A DNA stretch of 64,000 nucleotides from Hyaloraphidium curvatum (GCA_025558095.1 JAIVFI010000032.1:186001-250000); one strand, 5' to 3'. Positions 42,037-58,560 are shown, counted from the stretch's first letter. The notes: a model not told the origin generated them from the sequence alone. Made by a program: numbers and translations.

Positions 42037-45000
42037 TCATCGCGATAAACTCGGCCCAAACCGTTGGCCGTGCCGTAACTGCCGGAGCAGCGCGCCTTCA
42101 CCAGCGAACAGATCTTCCCCCAGCAGGCGTTGGGAGACGTCGATGAGGCTTTGCTCGTACGTGTACATCGACATGAAGGCGCGCAGGATGTCCCTGTATT
42201 CTCCGATGGATGCGTCCGAGTGTTCGCGCACGATCTTCTCCAGGACCAGGGGGAGCGACACGTGTCCCAGCATTCCGTTGAGAGCCTGCACGAGCAATGT
42301 CCGGAAAAAGGAGTGAAGATCGGGTGCGTCGCCATCCGAGCCCGGGGGATCCGAGCCCGGAAGGAGTGCGAAGGCCCGTCGCTGCCTCATGAGCAGCTCC
42401 AGGACGCCGAACCACATTGTTTGCCTGTCGCTCGAAGACAAGTGCTCGCTCGACCGTTGGCAGACGCCGAGTGCCGCTTCGAGGTGCGAAACGATCTCAC
42501 CGAACAGCTTATCGAGGCGATTCCTCGCAAGCTCGAGCTCGCTGTTGCCATAGATTTCGGCGACTGCAAGCGAATCCTCATACGCGCCCTTGCCCTTGGT
42601 CAGTTGCCGGATCGAAACGAAAGCCGCGAAGCACTGCCGGAAAGCACCGTCGATTGCGTCCAGGATCAACCTCAGCGCCCCAAACATGTCGCCGCCGGCT
42701 TCGAGGAGATAGGAGGCCGCCAGAACATTGTCGCTGGACTGGCAAGACTTCAACACCTTGATGCCATTAAAAGCCGTCAGGTTAGAACACAGGCATGTGC
42801 GGCTTCCCAGCACCCACCGATACGAGCGAAAAGGGTCGCTGACCGTGCACAGCGTTGACGTCACGCAAGTAGCGCAGAACGGACGACGGATCGAACCGAC
42901 ACATCAGATCGATGTATCCTTCGAAAAGCGCCGCGTGCAGTGCCCGTCCACCTCGCTGGCCGTAGGTTGGGGCGTCCAAAATCGCTTTCAAGTACTCAAA
43001 GCGTACCGCCTCATCCTCCAACTGTGGCACCACCGCTGAATGGGAGCTGGGGTCCACCAAGTCCAACAGCTCGGCGGTCCTACGGGGATCATCGCGCGCA
43101 AGCTGGGGTGCATGCGAAACAACCCGGCCCAGCAACTGACTCGACTGGGCAGCACTCTTGCGAGCATCGCCCAGCAATGTTCTGATGCTCCGAAAGGCTT
43201 CATCGCGGCGCAACGGATCCAAAGCGTAGCAATCCACTACGCGATCGAGGCGCCCCCATTCCCGTGCGAGCGCTTCCGCGGCGCGGTAGAATCCCGCGCT
43301 CTGAAACATATCCATGTTCGCCTCGAAACTCCGCTCGTCACGTCCGAGCCAGCGCTGGCTTCTTGCCACGGTGTGAAGCTGCCAGTCCACCACCTCCCTT
43401 GCGCATGACTCGCGCAATTCGAAAGTCGCTTGGTCGGAGGATGTGCATGCCAAACGGAGCAGCAGGTTGACTGTGTGATCGTCGTATGAAACGAACGTTG
43501 AATACTTGCGGATAGCACGCAAAGTGAAACAGACAAAGTGCATTCTGTGCGCTTCGGCGAAGACGTTGCGTTGCGGTTCGGGAACAGATGCCCAATTCTG
43601 GGGTTCCTCGACGGAACCCTCTGCGTGTTCAGGCAACAAAAGGTGGAACAAGGTGTCCAAGACGGTTTGTCTGGTGATTTCGATGCCGTAGCCATACGCT
43701 ATGGCGTCCTGGCCTCGAGAGCCTCCATCATTGAACGGTTGCACCCAAAGCTCCCCGGACAGACTGGTGTCCTCGAAAACGGAACCGAGCATGGAAAAAA
43801 ACGCCGTCCCGTCGTACGTCAAGGCCAACGCGAGGTAGGGAAACGGTTCCTTGCCCAGTCGGACGCTCCGATCCACGCCGAGAAGAGGCCCTTGGACGTG
43901 CACCGGGGGCCAAACTATGAAATGGGGCGACAGAAGCAGGTTCCAACAATCTTGCTTGGCTGACAGAGCAGAAGCGCCCTGATCCAGCCCGCGCGGGAAG
44001 CTCTTCCCTGTCAGTATGTAGGTGAGATACACGTAGAGGAGGTAGCACTCCTCTTCGGATGCTTCGTCCGTCGTCCCGAGCGCGACTCCGTCACGGCCGG
44101 TTTGCTCGGAAGTATGCATCTCGTCTGTTCGGGTTTGCACGAGCCGGAATAGCTCGATCAAGGGGGTGATGTAGTCGCCCAGTTGGCGGTTGTACACGTG
44201 CGCAAATGCGCGCCATAACCGTCTGGCGCGGCAAACGACCACGACCTGATCCACGTTCACCAGGCCAGTGTCCAGATGAAGAAGATCGTCCTCCAGATGC
44301 GCAAACAAGCCTCGCGAAATGCGGCTTTTAGTCAAGGCGTCCAGGAAAGACGGCTCGATCGCCACGCCGGCAAGCGCGTCCTCGAGAATGGCGGGATGCA
44401 AAACGTCGAAGTAAGCGTCCCTCAAGCCCCTCTCGGAAAAGATATCAAAGAACTCAGCAACGAGGGCATCCTGGCGCCCCAGCTGGACGCAGGATTCGAT
44501 CGCGATGCGCGCGCAATCGTGGATTCGGTCCTCCAAGTTGTCAGAGTCGTCGCCGCGGGCTGCTAAAACGGATGTCAGCCGCACTGACTAAAGGTCTCGG
44601 GCACTGAACGCCCCACTGTTGCTTGCATCAAGCTGTCGACGAACAAAAGTAGCCAACCTCTCGACCGCGAAACTCTGAACCGCGGAAGCAGAGAACGCCT
44701 TGTCTCCCGCGAACACAGCGGCGGATTGAGGGTTGTCTAGCAACTGCCGTGCGAAAGCGAGCGCATCGGTCCACCGATTTTCTGCTAGCAGGCGATCGAT
44801 GCGGGTGTGCCATGGCACACATCCTCCCAGAAGAAGGCCGCCTGCTGCCTGCGGGATAAGGTCAGTCAAGGGGGCGGGAAGGCGAAACGTCGCATAAGCG
44901 CAATACCAGGGCCAGAATCTTTGCACCCAAAACCGCGATGGTGTGATTGTAGGCCACGACTTGGCTTGCGCCCAACGCGGCTAGCGCAGTGCCAAATGAG

Positions 45001-47035
45001 TTGTGGAAAACAATATTCATGGCCGCGACGCTTTCGCCGCCAATTCTGGAAAGGGATGGAACCGCGAAAAGAGCGAGTGTTTCTGATGCGTCCATGACGA
45101 GAAGATGCTGGCGTCGGCCCATGTCAACGAAGGTCCCCAAATCTCAACCAAAAGAGGACGCACTTCATGTCCTACAAACCACAGGCCGACGACCGGGTCT
45201 GCGACCTGAACAGATTGCTCTACTGTCGTCTGAAAGCCGAACTTGGGCTCCTGCGCCCGTCTTCCGGATCCTGATCCGGTCATGCGCGCAAGCTCGATCT
45301 TGAGGAGATAGAGCTGCCTCCCGCGAGAGCAGGCCAAGAAACGGAACCCAGGCGAAGCTGTTCCTCGCAGTGGTCCACTTGCAACAGGAGACCAGACCGC
45401 ACAGGAGAAAGTGCCGCGATCCCCGTCGTCGATCGAAAGCAACGGCGTCGTCGTGGCGGACGAATCATAACTGCGAGTGGCATCTTTAGTCCAGACAAGC
45501 TTGTACTGCACAGTCACTTCCGGCCGCAACGTCATAATCGCAAGCTGTTGAACTTGATTAGCAAACGGCTATGTAGATATTCAGGCGGCTTACCTTGTAA
45601 GGAGTCGAGAAAGCCACGAGATCCCAGTCGTGGTCGTCGCTTTTCTCCGTTGCGCAGACCGAGAGCGCGAATATGGACGTAACAACCGGCGGCCTACTGC
45701 CATCCGGCAGGCGTCCGTGAATCCTCGATCGCTTGTCCCCAATAAGCAGCGGTACCCGCGAAAGGGAGTGGACGATGATCACACCCTTCGTCGAGGACAT
45801 GTCAGCCAACGCAATCGAGAGCCCGCGCTGGGACTCGCCTCGTCGTCCGCACTGATCAGCTCCGAAGTGCTCTCCAGAAAAGACACGTGAACCAAAGCAG
45901 ATCCGGGGCTGTGCATCGGCGATGAGGCCGATTGCTTCTTGGTGGGTTGAACATCTCGCATCACGCGTCCAGCCGGGAGCTCCCAGACCACAAGCGAGGC
46001 ATCACCATAGCCCGCCACGACTGCTTTGCCGTCCTGAGATACTGCAACGCAGCTGACGGCCCCGCGGCGCAACGCTGGTGAAGAGTCAGCTTCGAAATGG
46101 CCTGACGCAGGTTACTCACGGGTCTCGGGGGGTTGCAGAGCGACTCGAAACCGTCCGGAAAGGTCGAAACATGAAACAAGGCCCCTCGAGGATCCTACCG
46201 CAATCCAGTCGCTGCTCACCTGCCAAGTTCCAACACCATATCAGAAGCGGCGAGACTATGCGCTCAAGAGACGCACCCGGAGCACCGTCGGGCTTCCGAA
46301 AGTAGCCTTTCCCTGCGGCGAAAAAAGCACATCGTTGATTGCCGCAGGTTTGCCCCACTGCCACTGATCGAAAGGGACTCTTAGCACCGCGTCCTGGACG
46401 ACAAACCGGCACAAACGTACGAGGGAGTGGGATCCAGATTCTCTCCAGGGTCCCCCTCGCACTCTGAAGGAGCTGTTCGGAGTTGGAGACGGTGTAGCTC
46501 GCCGCCTATCCTCCGTGCTGGTCCTGGATCTCCGTGAAACCGTGGATGCGTTGTCCTGAAGTGCGATCAGCAGCCCTTCCAAGCAGCGCGCTACGCAGTG
46601 ACCAACCTCGACCTCTCCTAGATCCAGGAGCTCGGAGATTGGAGAAACGTCCACGTCGTTCCTCAGAATGTAATCGGCGGTCAGGTGGTGGTCTGCCGCG
46701 ATTCGGAATCAACGCCGTTCCGTCTGAGCCTGCCAAGGAGCCCAACCGTTTGCCAGCTGAAGTTGTTCATAGACTGCGGCCTCCCGCACGCAAAGATCCA
46801 GCAATTCCCGGGCGCGGTTGACCTTCCTCTCCCCAAGGGCCTTTGGAGTGAAGAGATCGTCCTCGACGAGGACCAGGAGGGCTTCCCGAACGCGGTCCAG
46901 CTGGGCAAGAGCTTCGACAATGCCCCCGCTGTCCACGAAAGGCAAATCATTCTCCTGAATAGCCGCCTCCTTGTACTGGCGCTCCAGGCTCGACAGGCGC
47001 TGGACCAGCTCGTCTGGCAACGCTCCACCGGTCAT
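42037..47035 (-). CDS. VPS8: VPS8, CORVET tethering complex subunit (RING finger absent)
   Basis: Ten exons, all in frame: 47035-46747, 46692-46277, 46219-46120, 46074-45839, 45785-45594, 45544-45164, 45107-44907, 44848-44605, 44559-42818, 42756-42037; 1506 residues. The N-terminal beta-propeller is clear from FGSPTVLRVSSDWIAVGSS and GAVSCVAVSQDGKAVVAGY to the YNHTIAVLGAK block. The alpha-solenoid contains VYNRQLGDYITPLIELFRLV, ASYLLEAGGDMFGALRLIL, CQRSSEHLSSSDRQTMWF, and IGEYRDILRAFMSMYTYEQS, all diagnostic for Vps8. CORVET tethers early endosomes and vacuoles via Rab5/Vps21. The intron at 45786-45838 is GC-AG. The protein stops right where the family C-terminal RING-H2 normally starts. The first ~170 residues are a lineage-specific N-terminal extension; a separate gene there is possible. 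Confidence 0.85.
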
Positions 47036-47242
47036 CCCTCGGCCGCGGAAGCGATGTGGAGCAAGGACCTATGCGCCTCTTCTCATCCCATGCTTCCATT
47101 GGCCTTGTCCAAAGCTACATTCCTTGCTTCGGGACTCTGTGGGTTCTTTGTGCGCACGCGTGTGCGCGCGTCTGACGCGTTCACGCCGCACCTCCAACGC
47201 ATCACGCCCCTCCTCGCCGCATAATCCAGTGAGGCCGCCGCC
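47036..47242. promoter_or_regulatory. Shared divergent promoter gap, VPS8 / actin
   Basis: 207 bp. It contains an alternating GTGCGCACGCGTGTGCGCGCG stretch near 47150-47170, split by no gene, that could form Z-DNA. The actin gene's compact promoter would be supplemented by its long first intron. No TATA box is obvious. Confidence 0.4.
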
Positions 47243-51024
<3,782 letters not shown>

Positions 51025-51206
51025 GGCCTCGCCGCCGCTGTGGGAGAAGGGGTGTTCAGGGAGGTGGCGTCAATGGCCCGGTCGATCTCTCTAGGCCCCA
51101 CCGATCAACTGATCGGTTGCCCTAGCGCTGCGCAGTCATCGAGAGGACACGCAAAAGCGAAAGATGCCATTCATCAGCGATGATCAAACAATCAGAGGGT
51201 ATACTG

Positions 51207-54200
51207 CTAGGGGTTCGAGCCGATCTTGAACTTCAGAACGAGTTTCGGGGGAGCAGACGCCGTCGCCGCCGCCGCCCGCGCTGCGGGGGGAACATCCGCC
51301 GGAGGCGCTTTCGACGGCTTGGGTGGCGGAATGTTTTTGACCTCCAGCTTGCGTTGCTTCATCTGAGTGAGGTAGTGCCTCTTGAGGTTGCTGGCCCGTG
51401 TGTTGCCAACGGTGCCCTTCTTGTTGTAAGTGAGACTGTGTGCAGATCATTAGCACATCACCCGGTGGCGATCCTCCGCTCTGAAGAACACTTACGCGTT
51501 GACGAACAGGAGCTGCACGTCGGCATCGAACTCGGCGGGAGTCGGGTATTGACCGCTGTCCAACCTTTCTCGAATCTCCTTCAACGAGATTGGCGTCTGT
51601 AGACATTCTCTAGGTCCATCCAAACATGTAATGCGGATCCGGAGCTCACCTCGACAACGGAAAGATAGTCCGTGAAGAAATCAAGCGGGACGGGCTCTCG
51701 GAACCACTCGGAGTTCTCGTTGCGCTCCAGACCTTCAAGCACCTCATTCATCAGCTCGAACGGAGTCTTCGCCGGTGCGGGCGGCTTCGGAACTGCTGCC
51801 TTTTTCGGTGTCAGGCTGCCTTTCGCGGCCGTCGCGGTGGGCGGAGTAGCAGCAGGTTCCGCAACGGGCAACGGTGCGACTATGGTCGAGGAAGCGCCAG
51901 CGACGGCCGGCACGGAATGAGAGTCCGTGCTCGGCGCAAAAGATGGAGGCGTCACGGGCGCCGGCGCCGCTGTCGACACCTGAGCAACCGGTAAGGGCGC
52001 GGTGGCAGAGCCGACAGCAATGCCAACGGCGGCGGGGAGGGCATGAGAGTCAACGCTCGATAGCAAAGGCCCTGAAGCGGCGCCCTGTGCTTCCAAAGTG
52101 ACGGGAACCGCGGCGCTAACACTCCCCACGCCAGTTGTTGCGATCGTGTCGGAAGCGGCGCCCGTGACTCGGACAGCAGCCTCTGCCAACCCTGGTCGGG
52201 ACGCCTCCCCAACCCTGTCGCCAGGAACTCCGTTCAAAGGGCGCACCAGAGACTGGGCAGAGCTCTCGGCGCCGGCTGGCAGGCCCGGTGAGACGGCTAG
52301 AGCGTCTGTCAGCGGGCGAGAGCCCGCATTGTTCCCGCCGGGTGCATTCCCGAAATCTTCGGAGCCTGGAATTGAAAGTCCCTCGAGCCCTAGTCCTTTG
52401 CTGACGGTGACCGCTTCCGCAGAAGGCAATTGGACCCGTTGAGGCGATTCCGCCAACGGCTGTGCTGGCAGAGACCCAGTCGAAGGCGAAGCAGCGGGCA
52501 CCGAATGGGCCAGAAGAGTCGCGTCCTTCGGACCTTCAGACGCTCCATTTGCAGGAACGAATGCAGGGCGCAAAGCCCCCTCCGGCCTTTGAGCCCCAAG
52601 AAAAGAACCCAGTCCAGCCTGACGCATCGCTTCGCGGAAGGCCTTCTCCACAATCACCGTGTCCTTGTGTGTCATCGACTCCACTGCGTTGAACAAGTAG
52701 GAGTTGGAGAAAACGAGCTCCATGTCCGCAACGAACGAAGAGACGTCTGGATATGCCAGGGAGTCCAAGTTCTTGCGGATGGTGCCAAAATCCATCGGCT
52801 GCTTGACCACGTTGAAGTAGGTCGGAATTCCTTCCTTCTCGGGATCTACGGGGTTCCGGAACCAACGGGAGCTTTGCTTCTTGACCAAATTGCTCAGAAT
52901 CGTCCTGCACTTGCGCAGTTCTGGCGAGAGCGTGCCCGAAGTCCCCGGTCGCTCGTCGATCCCATCGCCGTCCGCAACTTGGAGGTCAAGGAGACGCTTG
53001 GTGTTAGCCAACGTTGACGGCAGCTCAAGACCAAGCCCAGCGTAAAACGCGGGGGCAGCGTTCCGATAGTAGATCTTTTCCAGCTGCTTAGCAGCCTGGT
53101 AGACACCGCTGAACTCCTGATTGTACTGGTAGCAGTTCCTGAAGATCAATTGCACGTCCTGGTCGAGCTTCCGCGCCTCGTTTCGATAGCGGCCGCTGCG
53201 CAACTTGCCCTCGATCGTCTGCAAATCCATGGGCTGCTTGATGATGACCAGGTAGGATGCCGCAGCTTCCGGGTACGCAACCTCGATTGGAAACTTGAAT
53301 GCCTCGGACCACGGAGAATCGTGCAGGGTCTGCAGCAACTGGAGCCCCTTCTCGAGAAACGTGGTTTCGGGCGGATCCGTCGGCGAAGCGGCGCGATGAT
53401 GGCGTGAAGGCAAAGATGCACCACTGTGCTGGGTTGGCGGACGATACTTGTACTGATTGGCCAGAGCAATCGCGATTGCGGTCGCGTTGGGTTCGTAGAC
53501 AGCCTCGCAGAATCGCAGAAGCGAGTGCCGGATCCGAATGTCCACGGTAAGGTGGTCGTCCAGCAGCGCCCACACGGTGGCCTGGAGCCGCCGATCCCGA
53601 TGGATCTTCTGGCGTACCGCGTCGAGGACGACCCTAGGAACCTGGGACAAGAGCTGGGCGAGTGAAGCCCCGTCTTGTGACATGGCAACGGTGTCACTTG
53701 AACTAGACGGAGCTGCGTGCTCCGCCTCGGGATCGCCGGATCTCGAAAGATAAAGCGCGTAATATGCCATACTGCGCGCAACGTGGTACCGTACGAACGG
53801 AACAGAGTCGCAAGCTATGGTGAGCAGGAGGTAGTTTGAAACGGAGGGCACCGACAATCCCCCAAGCAAAAGAAGCGCGTCAAAGGCCGCCATCCTTAGT
53901 CCGACAAAGTGCCCGTAAGATGTCCAGTTCAGAAAGGGGTGGAAATCGACGGGATAAATGCCGCCCAGCATGACCAAGACCGCGGCTTTGACGCAGGCCA
54001 CGCTGATCACGTTCTGGTAGCTCGGTAACGCCTGATCGAGAGCTTGGAGGTTGCGGAGCTCCACCAACGTATCCCGGAAGAAAGCTACTTCCTCGGGATT
54101 CATTGCGCGATCCCACTTCGCGGCCGCGGCCGACCGAGCATAAGCGTTTTGCACTCGCTGGTTCTCGTCGTCATCTTCGCCCAAGCTTTCGAAAGCGGCC

Positions 54201-57200
54201 TGCACGGGGTTCGACTCCTCATCCAGGTTGCCAGTGTCAATATCCGGAGTCGCCTGCGCAGCGGCGATCGCCTGAACCAAGAAACCGAGGAGGCAGCTAT
54301 CGTCATATGACTCCGCGGCGCGATCTCGAGACCTTAGCTGTTCCAGGAGAAGGGCCCTCCGCTCGGACTGCAGACGAGGATCGTCCGGCCGAGCGGATGC
54401 GATGGCCCCTAGCAGTCCTTTATGAACGAAGTACCCCGCGATGTCCTGCACACCTGCAAGCCGAGGTATGTTCCTTCCGGAACGGCCACCTGATCCTGGG
54501 AAGCAAAAGAGATCTCTGAACACCGATGCCAACGCCTCGAACGCACGGCGACCCTGGGGAGTCCGTCCGCTCGCTATCCGGGCCAGCGACCGTCCGGCTT
54601 CGACCCTGACACCATGGAAGGCGGAGTGATTCTTGATCGTCCGCGCGAGGACATCCACCGTGTGCGGCCCGTCCGACGATGCCAATGCCTTGACAGCCTC
54701 CAGCTGGGCGTTGATGTCCCGATCTTTGCTCAGTTGTGCCTCCCACATGATGCCGTTCTGGACGTTCTCCTTCACACACAGCCATTCATTGTCCGGGTCC
54801 AGCCGAATCCAATCGAACCCTTCGTCGAGACCACCCGAGTCATCCATGTCCACGTCGAGCGCCTCGCGACCTCGCATAGCCTCCACATTCGCGTTCGCAT
54901 TCCCAGGCTGCACGCTGCGAGCCCCGGGGGCCTCTCTCTGCACTTTCCGGGACCGGCTGTGATATTGCAGCTCAAAGTTCTGCTCAACGTCATCGATCTG
55001 GATGTCCGTATCGAACGTTCCAGCAGGTTCGTGTGCGCGGATCGTGAAGGCGCCAGAGAAAGCGCGCGTTGCCGCGGCGTTCCCCGCCTGGTAGCTCCGG
55101 TTTGACTGCAGCATCTGTACCTCCACGACCTGCTTCCGCCGATTCAACTGGAACTTGAACTGCAGGCACGGCATCCCGGAGCCATGTATCCACTGCGTCG
55201 AGAATTCCTTGACGTCGACCGTCCCGGCAAACGTCTTGCACTGCTTCAGAAAGTGCTGGGTTCCGAGACCTTCGGGAAGATCTCCAGATGTGTGCTCGAG
55301 GAGGATGTGTGCAAGTGTCTTTTGTAGGACGCCCTTGCCCAAGCGCTTGTCCAGCATGGACAGCACCAGGGCTCCCTTGACTTCGAGCAGCAACGCACGG
55401 ACATCCGCCGATTCGAACTCGTTGTGGAAGACCTCCAGGACATCCGCTCGCATGCCGCTGCCGCCGTGCACGATATCTGTCGGCAGCAAACCAAACACGT
55501 CGCGGGTGTATGACGGCAGAGGGCACAGGGGTAGTTGATGCACGTCGAGCTGCGTGGCAAGTTCGGCGGCCTGCACGAAAGTTGGTTCCTTCTCAGACGA
55601 AGGCACAACATCGATTACCCACCGCCCGCATCCGAGCCTTGTATCCGGCGATACCAAACTGAGATGCCAGAAAGAGGTGCGACATGTAGGTAGTGACGGC
55701 AACGAACAACCAGGTATCGTTCCTGAGTGAATGGGGCGTTCAGAAAGGAACCACCGGGTTCCAGTTCAAGCACCAACCACGCCCGCGGGGCTAGATAGTG
55801 TCCGAACCACTGCTGCGCCAGAGAACGTGACAAGAGAGCTCGCGTCTCGTACGTTTGCTCAATCGCTCCGTCCGGCACCAGCAAATGGCTTCCAAGGATC
55901 ACGATCGTAGCCCCGACCTTGACGGGCACGAAAACGTTCTCGACCGCAACAACCTTGAACGACGAGTACGGGTAGGAGGAGGTAAGATACTCGTTCACGA
56001 AGAAGTCGAGGGCCTATGTGCGGACATCATCAGCCAGATTTCGGAGAGGCTCGAGGCCGCTTACATCGCCCAGGAATCTCAGATCAGTACTACCGTCCTG
56101 CGATCTGCCGGGGAGAACAAACAGCGTTCCGCCCGAGTCCAACGGTTGTCCTGCATCGTCGGTGCCGGCCTCCAAATGTCTGGGCTTCGCCTTCCAACCG
56201 TTGATGCTGTGAGCTTCGAACGGGCCGACAGCGAAAGCGATGCTGCGCGCAGATATTGGCGCAGGAACGCTGTAATGGACGACCTTGAGCCGAGAGTCCG
56301 ACGGGTGCACCAGCTGTTCCAAAAGATCGCCCGAACACACAACGACGGTGTCATGGGTCTCTAAATCGGCACCTGAACGGGTACTCAAGCTATGATTGGC
56401 CGTCTGGCGTTTCATCACCCACCGTTGTACCGCTCCACGGTTCGCGGAACCACAAACTCCAAATCCCACGTCCCCTTATCCCTTAGATTGTCGAGACAGG
56501 GCATGATGCTCCGCAGATCCGAGGAATGGGCGTGTGCCCATCTGTATGGGAACCGAATGTGGTCCGCGGTAGCAAAGTGGAGCCCAGACTGAGGGTTTGC
56601 GAGCTCAAAGGAGACACCTATGCGGAGGGTCGCAAATCCCATCCCTAGAGCCGCGAAACTTGCAGATTGAACGTCATCGGGCAGCTGCGTGGCACTCAAC
56701 GAGTCGGCAGCAGTCGCAGAGGGCTCGGGAGGAGGTGCAGCAGCCGTTGCCGATGGCCCAGCGGCAGGAGACGTGACAACGGGATCCTCTCTGTCATTGG
56801 CTCCATCGCCCTGGACAACAGTTCCATCGAGCTGTGAAATGGGCTAATCAGAACGAACGGCTTCTCTGAAAACCACCAGCGTCCACCCACGCTCCGCAGT
56901 TGGTGTCCTTCGGGCAAGTTCACCACCAACTCCCCGTCGTCCGCGTCTTCCAACGCCTCCACAAACAGCTTTCGAAACTCGGGGTGAAACGTAGCATCCT
57001 TGCGGTCGCGCTCGTAGGTGGGAATGATCCTCGTGAGGGGATCGTTGTAGGTGAAGGTCGCTTCCAACCCGTCGATGGTAGCCCCTGTGACCGCTGCCAC
57101 ACAGCTCAACGGCGCCAATGTGCTGCGGATATGGGATCCTCACTGCATTGCCGACAATTCACTCGAATGTCGGAGAAGCCAGATCGGGTCGGTTCGACCA

Positions 57201-57425
57201 CGAGCTCGACGTGCCCCTTCGGGCAACAACACGTCAAATGGCCGTCGGCACAGACTGCGCGGCTACCGGACCTTGACGATGCGGTGGCTGAGGTCAATCT
57301 CCAGGTGTACAGACGTGTGCCTTGTGGAGTTCACGAAGCATAGGGAGACAACAGCCGGAGGCGGAGGCGCGAAAGGTGTCAGGCTCTCGCGGCCTCGCAC
57401 CCGCGCAGCCAAATGAGAAACTCAT
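51207..57425 (-). CDS. TAF2: TFIID subunit TAF2 with three C-terminal bromodomains
   Basis: Exons from the first secure one: 57272 and upstream (start not fixed, ~57425), 57216-57144, 57093-56891, 56831-56423, 56372-56065, 56013-55778, 55722-55623, 55570-51650, 51596-51496, 51435-51207; about 1,880 residues. The M1-aminopeptidase-like fold of TAF2 is clear (TIDGLEATFTYNDPLTRIIP, SGLHFATADHIRFPYRW, VHYSVPAPISARSIAFAVGP, RSLAQQWFGHYLAPRAWND, MSHLFLASQFGIAGYKARM) and the armadillo-like region follows. Three bromodomains then appear: the first has VIIKQPMDLQTIEGKLRSG and CYQYN, the second has NVVKQPMDFGTIRKNLDS and YLFN, the third has ISLKEIRERLDSGQYP and LTYN; each keeps the acetyl-lysine Asn. 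TAF2 contacts Initiator DNA with TAF1. Animal and budding-yeast TAF2 known to me have no bromodomain. A Ser/Ala/Pro linker separates the second and third. Confidence 0.9.
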
Positions 57426-57752
57426 AGGACTACTGGATTCGAAAGGCGCGGTGGCGCGAATCCCGGCACATCGCGCTCCATGCAGAGTGCGGTTCTGTCG
57501 TGGGTGTCGGACGAGGGTTGAGACGTCTCACTCCGACGGGTTCGTGGACTCTGATGATCAAACGGACTCGTCAGCCATTCTGGACAAAATGAAGAGCCTG
57601 AGCAGCGGATCTCGGATCGGATCTGCCACAAAAGAGATGCAGCCCCCAGACCTGCTGCCAAAGGACAGGCTGATGTAGATGTAGATGTAGATGTAATGTG
57701 CAACTTCAAGCTCTGCTATATACAAGCTTTGGCTCTTACACGATGTAGATCG
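57426..57752. other. TAF2 upstream region with a hexanucleotide tandem repeat
   Basis: Contains the likely TAF2 5' leader or first exon, and at 57672-57695 four perfect copies of GATGTA (TACATC on the minus strand). The repeat sits at the border between the gene block and the retrotransposon block, next to a degraded LINE fragment, and could be the short simple-repeat tail of that element. Confidence 0.4.
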
Positions 57753-57985
57753 TTAGTAGATTGCTATCGGATCAATGTTGTCCTCAATAACGTCTCCCTG
57801 CTCGACCATCCCCCTCAAAGCAGGCATTGCCCGTCTTGCCCTGATGCCTTGTAGATAAATGTGCCGGCGGCCTCCAAGATCCGTCTCCTCCGCCAGAAGG
57901 TCTCCTTCTCCTCGCAGAACTTCACCTCTTCGTCGTTCCTCAACATCCATATGACCGTCTCCAGGTTCCAGCATCGCCCAAGCTC
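57753..57985 (-). mobile_element. Highly diverged LINE 3'-end fragment
   Basis: In one minus-strand frame this reads LETVIWMLRNDEEVKFCEEK ... RRRILEAAGTFIYKASG. It aligns by pattern with the end of the better preserved LINE copies to the right (WNMETWLWALSIKEFEPTIK ... EKALNSIASFISK): same W-N-x-E-T-x2-W spacing, then a charged helix, then the hydrophobic FI-K. Old and broken; no intact domain. Confidence 0.4.
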
Positions 57986-58159
57986 TCTGGTCCGGGTTTG
58001 ATGGGGTTGCTGGAAGGGTCCTAGCTAGCTCTCTTGCCGCATCTCAGTGTGCAATTAGCTTGCAACCTTGTGGATCATCCAAATGTCTGCTGCAATCAAA
58101 TGTCTGTTGGATTGCATAGGAAGATTGTGGGACTGGTGCCGTGAGTTGCCCACCAACCC

Positions 58160-58560
58160 CTAAAAAGGATAGTTTAGGTGACCTGGATCTGCTCCTCGCT
58201 TGGCCACTATTACACCATGAGTTTGCCGCTGATTGCCAAGTTCATCAACGTCGTGCATCCTTTTCATTTTCCCCATTTTCTGTCGTTCCTGGACTTTGAG
58301 ATGACTGGCAGAGTTGAGGGCCTTCTCCTTCTGCCGCCTCAGTTTGATGGTGGGCACAAACTCCTTGATGCTAAGAGCCCAGAGCCAAGTCTCCATGTTC
58401 CACTCGCAGCCCAGTGCTTCCAGTCTGGTCTGCAGCTTCTGGCGCCGCTCTGCGTCGCTTTGCATTTGCTCATCAGTGGAACAGTAACAGAAAATGCTGT
58501 TCATCTCCAATGTGCTCAAGGTCGTGTTTGCACATCCTTCTGCTGCACCTCAAATCCTTG
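58160..58560 (-). mobile_element. Truncated LINE copy, 3' end only
   Basis: A minus-strand frame carries RLEALGCEWNMETWLWALSI and downstream matches the tail of the other LINE copies with many substitutions (for example GATGACTGGCAGAGTTGAGG against GATGAAGCTGGCAATGGAGT in the other copies). The end nearest 58160 reads as a diverged version of the common terminal sequence (GGTGACCTGGATCTGCTCCT). Only the last ~400 bp of the element are present. Confidence 0.65.

Noticed and set aside
46709-47035. Separate small gene upstream of VPS8
   Set aside because: It joins in frame to the next exon through a GT-AG intron, so a VPS8 N-terminal extension is simpler; not excluded.
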